Below, one piece after another: positions 37,120-37,120 of a stretch of 37,120 bases of DNA. Both the position numbers and the translations under genes were made by a program. This DNA comes from Colivicinus sp022776215 (GTDB taxonomy: Bacteria > Bacillota_I > Bacilli_A > Erysipelotrichales > Erysipelotrichaceae), in contig JALFIR010000047.1 in assembly GCA_022776215.1 (NCBI GenBank), positions 1-37,120 of the forward strand, in the 5' to 3' direction. How positions within the stretch are numbered: position 1 is the stretch's first letter; each line of letters starts with the position of its first letter. The notes below the pieces were generated by a model. That model saw only the letters and a list, made by a program, of their open reading frames with translations, searched no databases and was not told the DNA's origin.

Positions 37120-37120
37120 T

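Overview
The window is a low-GC Bacillota chromosome segment. Gene order and the 16S gene (readable on the minus strand) fit class Erysipelotrichia best. Grounds: AT-rich sequence, classical Shine-Dalgarno sites, a Bacillus-like rnmV-rsmA-ispE-glmU-prs block, and no spacer tRNA in the rRNA operon. The class call is an inference from the look of the 16S; no database was searched.

Layout. (1) 1-5062: a complete rRNA operon on the minus strand (promoter, boxA leader, 16S, tRNA-free spacer, 23S, 5S, terminator). (2) 5171-7834: a PLP-dependent C-S lyase relative of YnbB, converging on an SDR oxidoreductase and elongation factor P. (3) 7835-12235, minus: a PnuC-family transporter with an extra extracytoplasmic domain, a class I aminotransferase, glutamate racemase MurI and MurD, so D-glutamate is made and used by adjacent genes. 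(4) 12281-16370, plus: a membrane-anchored alpha/beta hydrolase, a NagZ-like GH3 enzyme, a GC-rich structured patch, and a signal-peptide protein with seven Cys/His repeats, one membrane segment and an unrecognised C-terminal domain. (5) 16416-24436, minus: a tightly packed run from a 5'-nucleotidase-like phosphatase through RluA-type synthase, YbaK, IspD, RnmV, RsmA, IspE and a degenerate GlmU to Prs. (6) 24504-30907, minus: a SPFH / zinc-ribbon / TPM membrane module (YdjI-YdjG-YdjH type) followed by a multi-pass protein with a degenerate kinase tail, a real histidine kinase and a LuxR-type regulator. (7) 31070-34080, minus: a defence island with an Eco47II-type endonuclease, its cytosine-5 methyltransferase, an unrecognised protein with a possible nuclease core, and a RelB/DinJ antitoxin with no toxin beside it. 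(8) 34330-36735: asparaginase AnsA overlapping DegV tail to tail, and a DUF1836 regulator divergent from degV. (9) 36736-37120: a non-coding stretch with four hairpins and a broken gene end running off the right edge.

Signals that stand out: three genes (12281, 36171, 36265) have a promoter whose -10 box ends exactly 6 nt before the ATG and no Shine-Dalgarno site, which predicts leaderless mRNAs; the degV/DUF1836 intergenic region carries an inverted repeat exactly between two divergent -35 boxes; the YdjI-type envelope module is next to a three-gene signalling cassette; GlmU has lost its uridylyltransferase signature; and the Cys/His-repeat protein is an unusual architecture.
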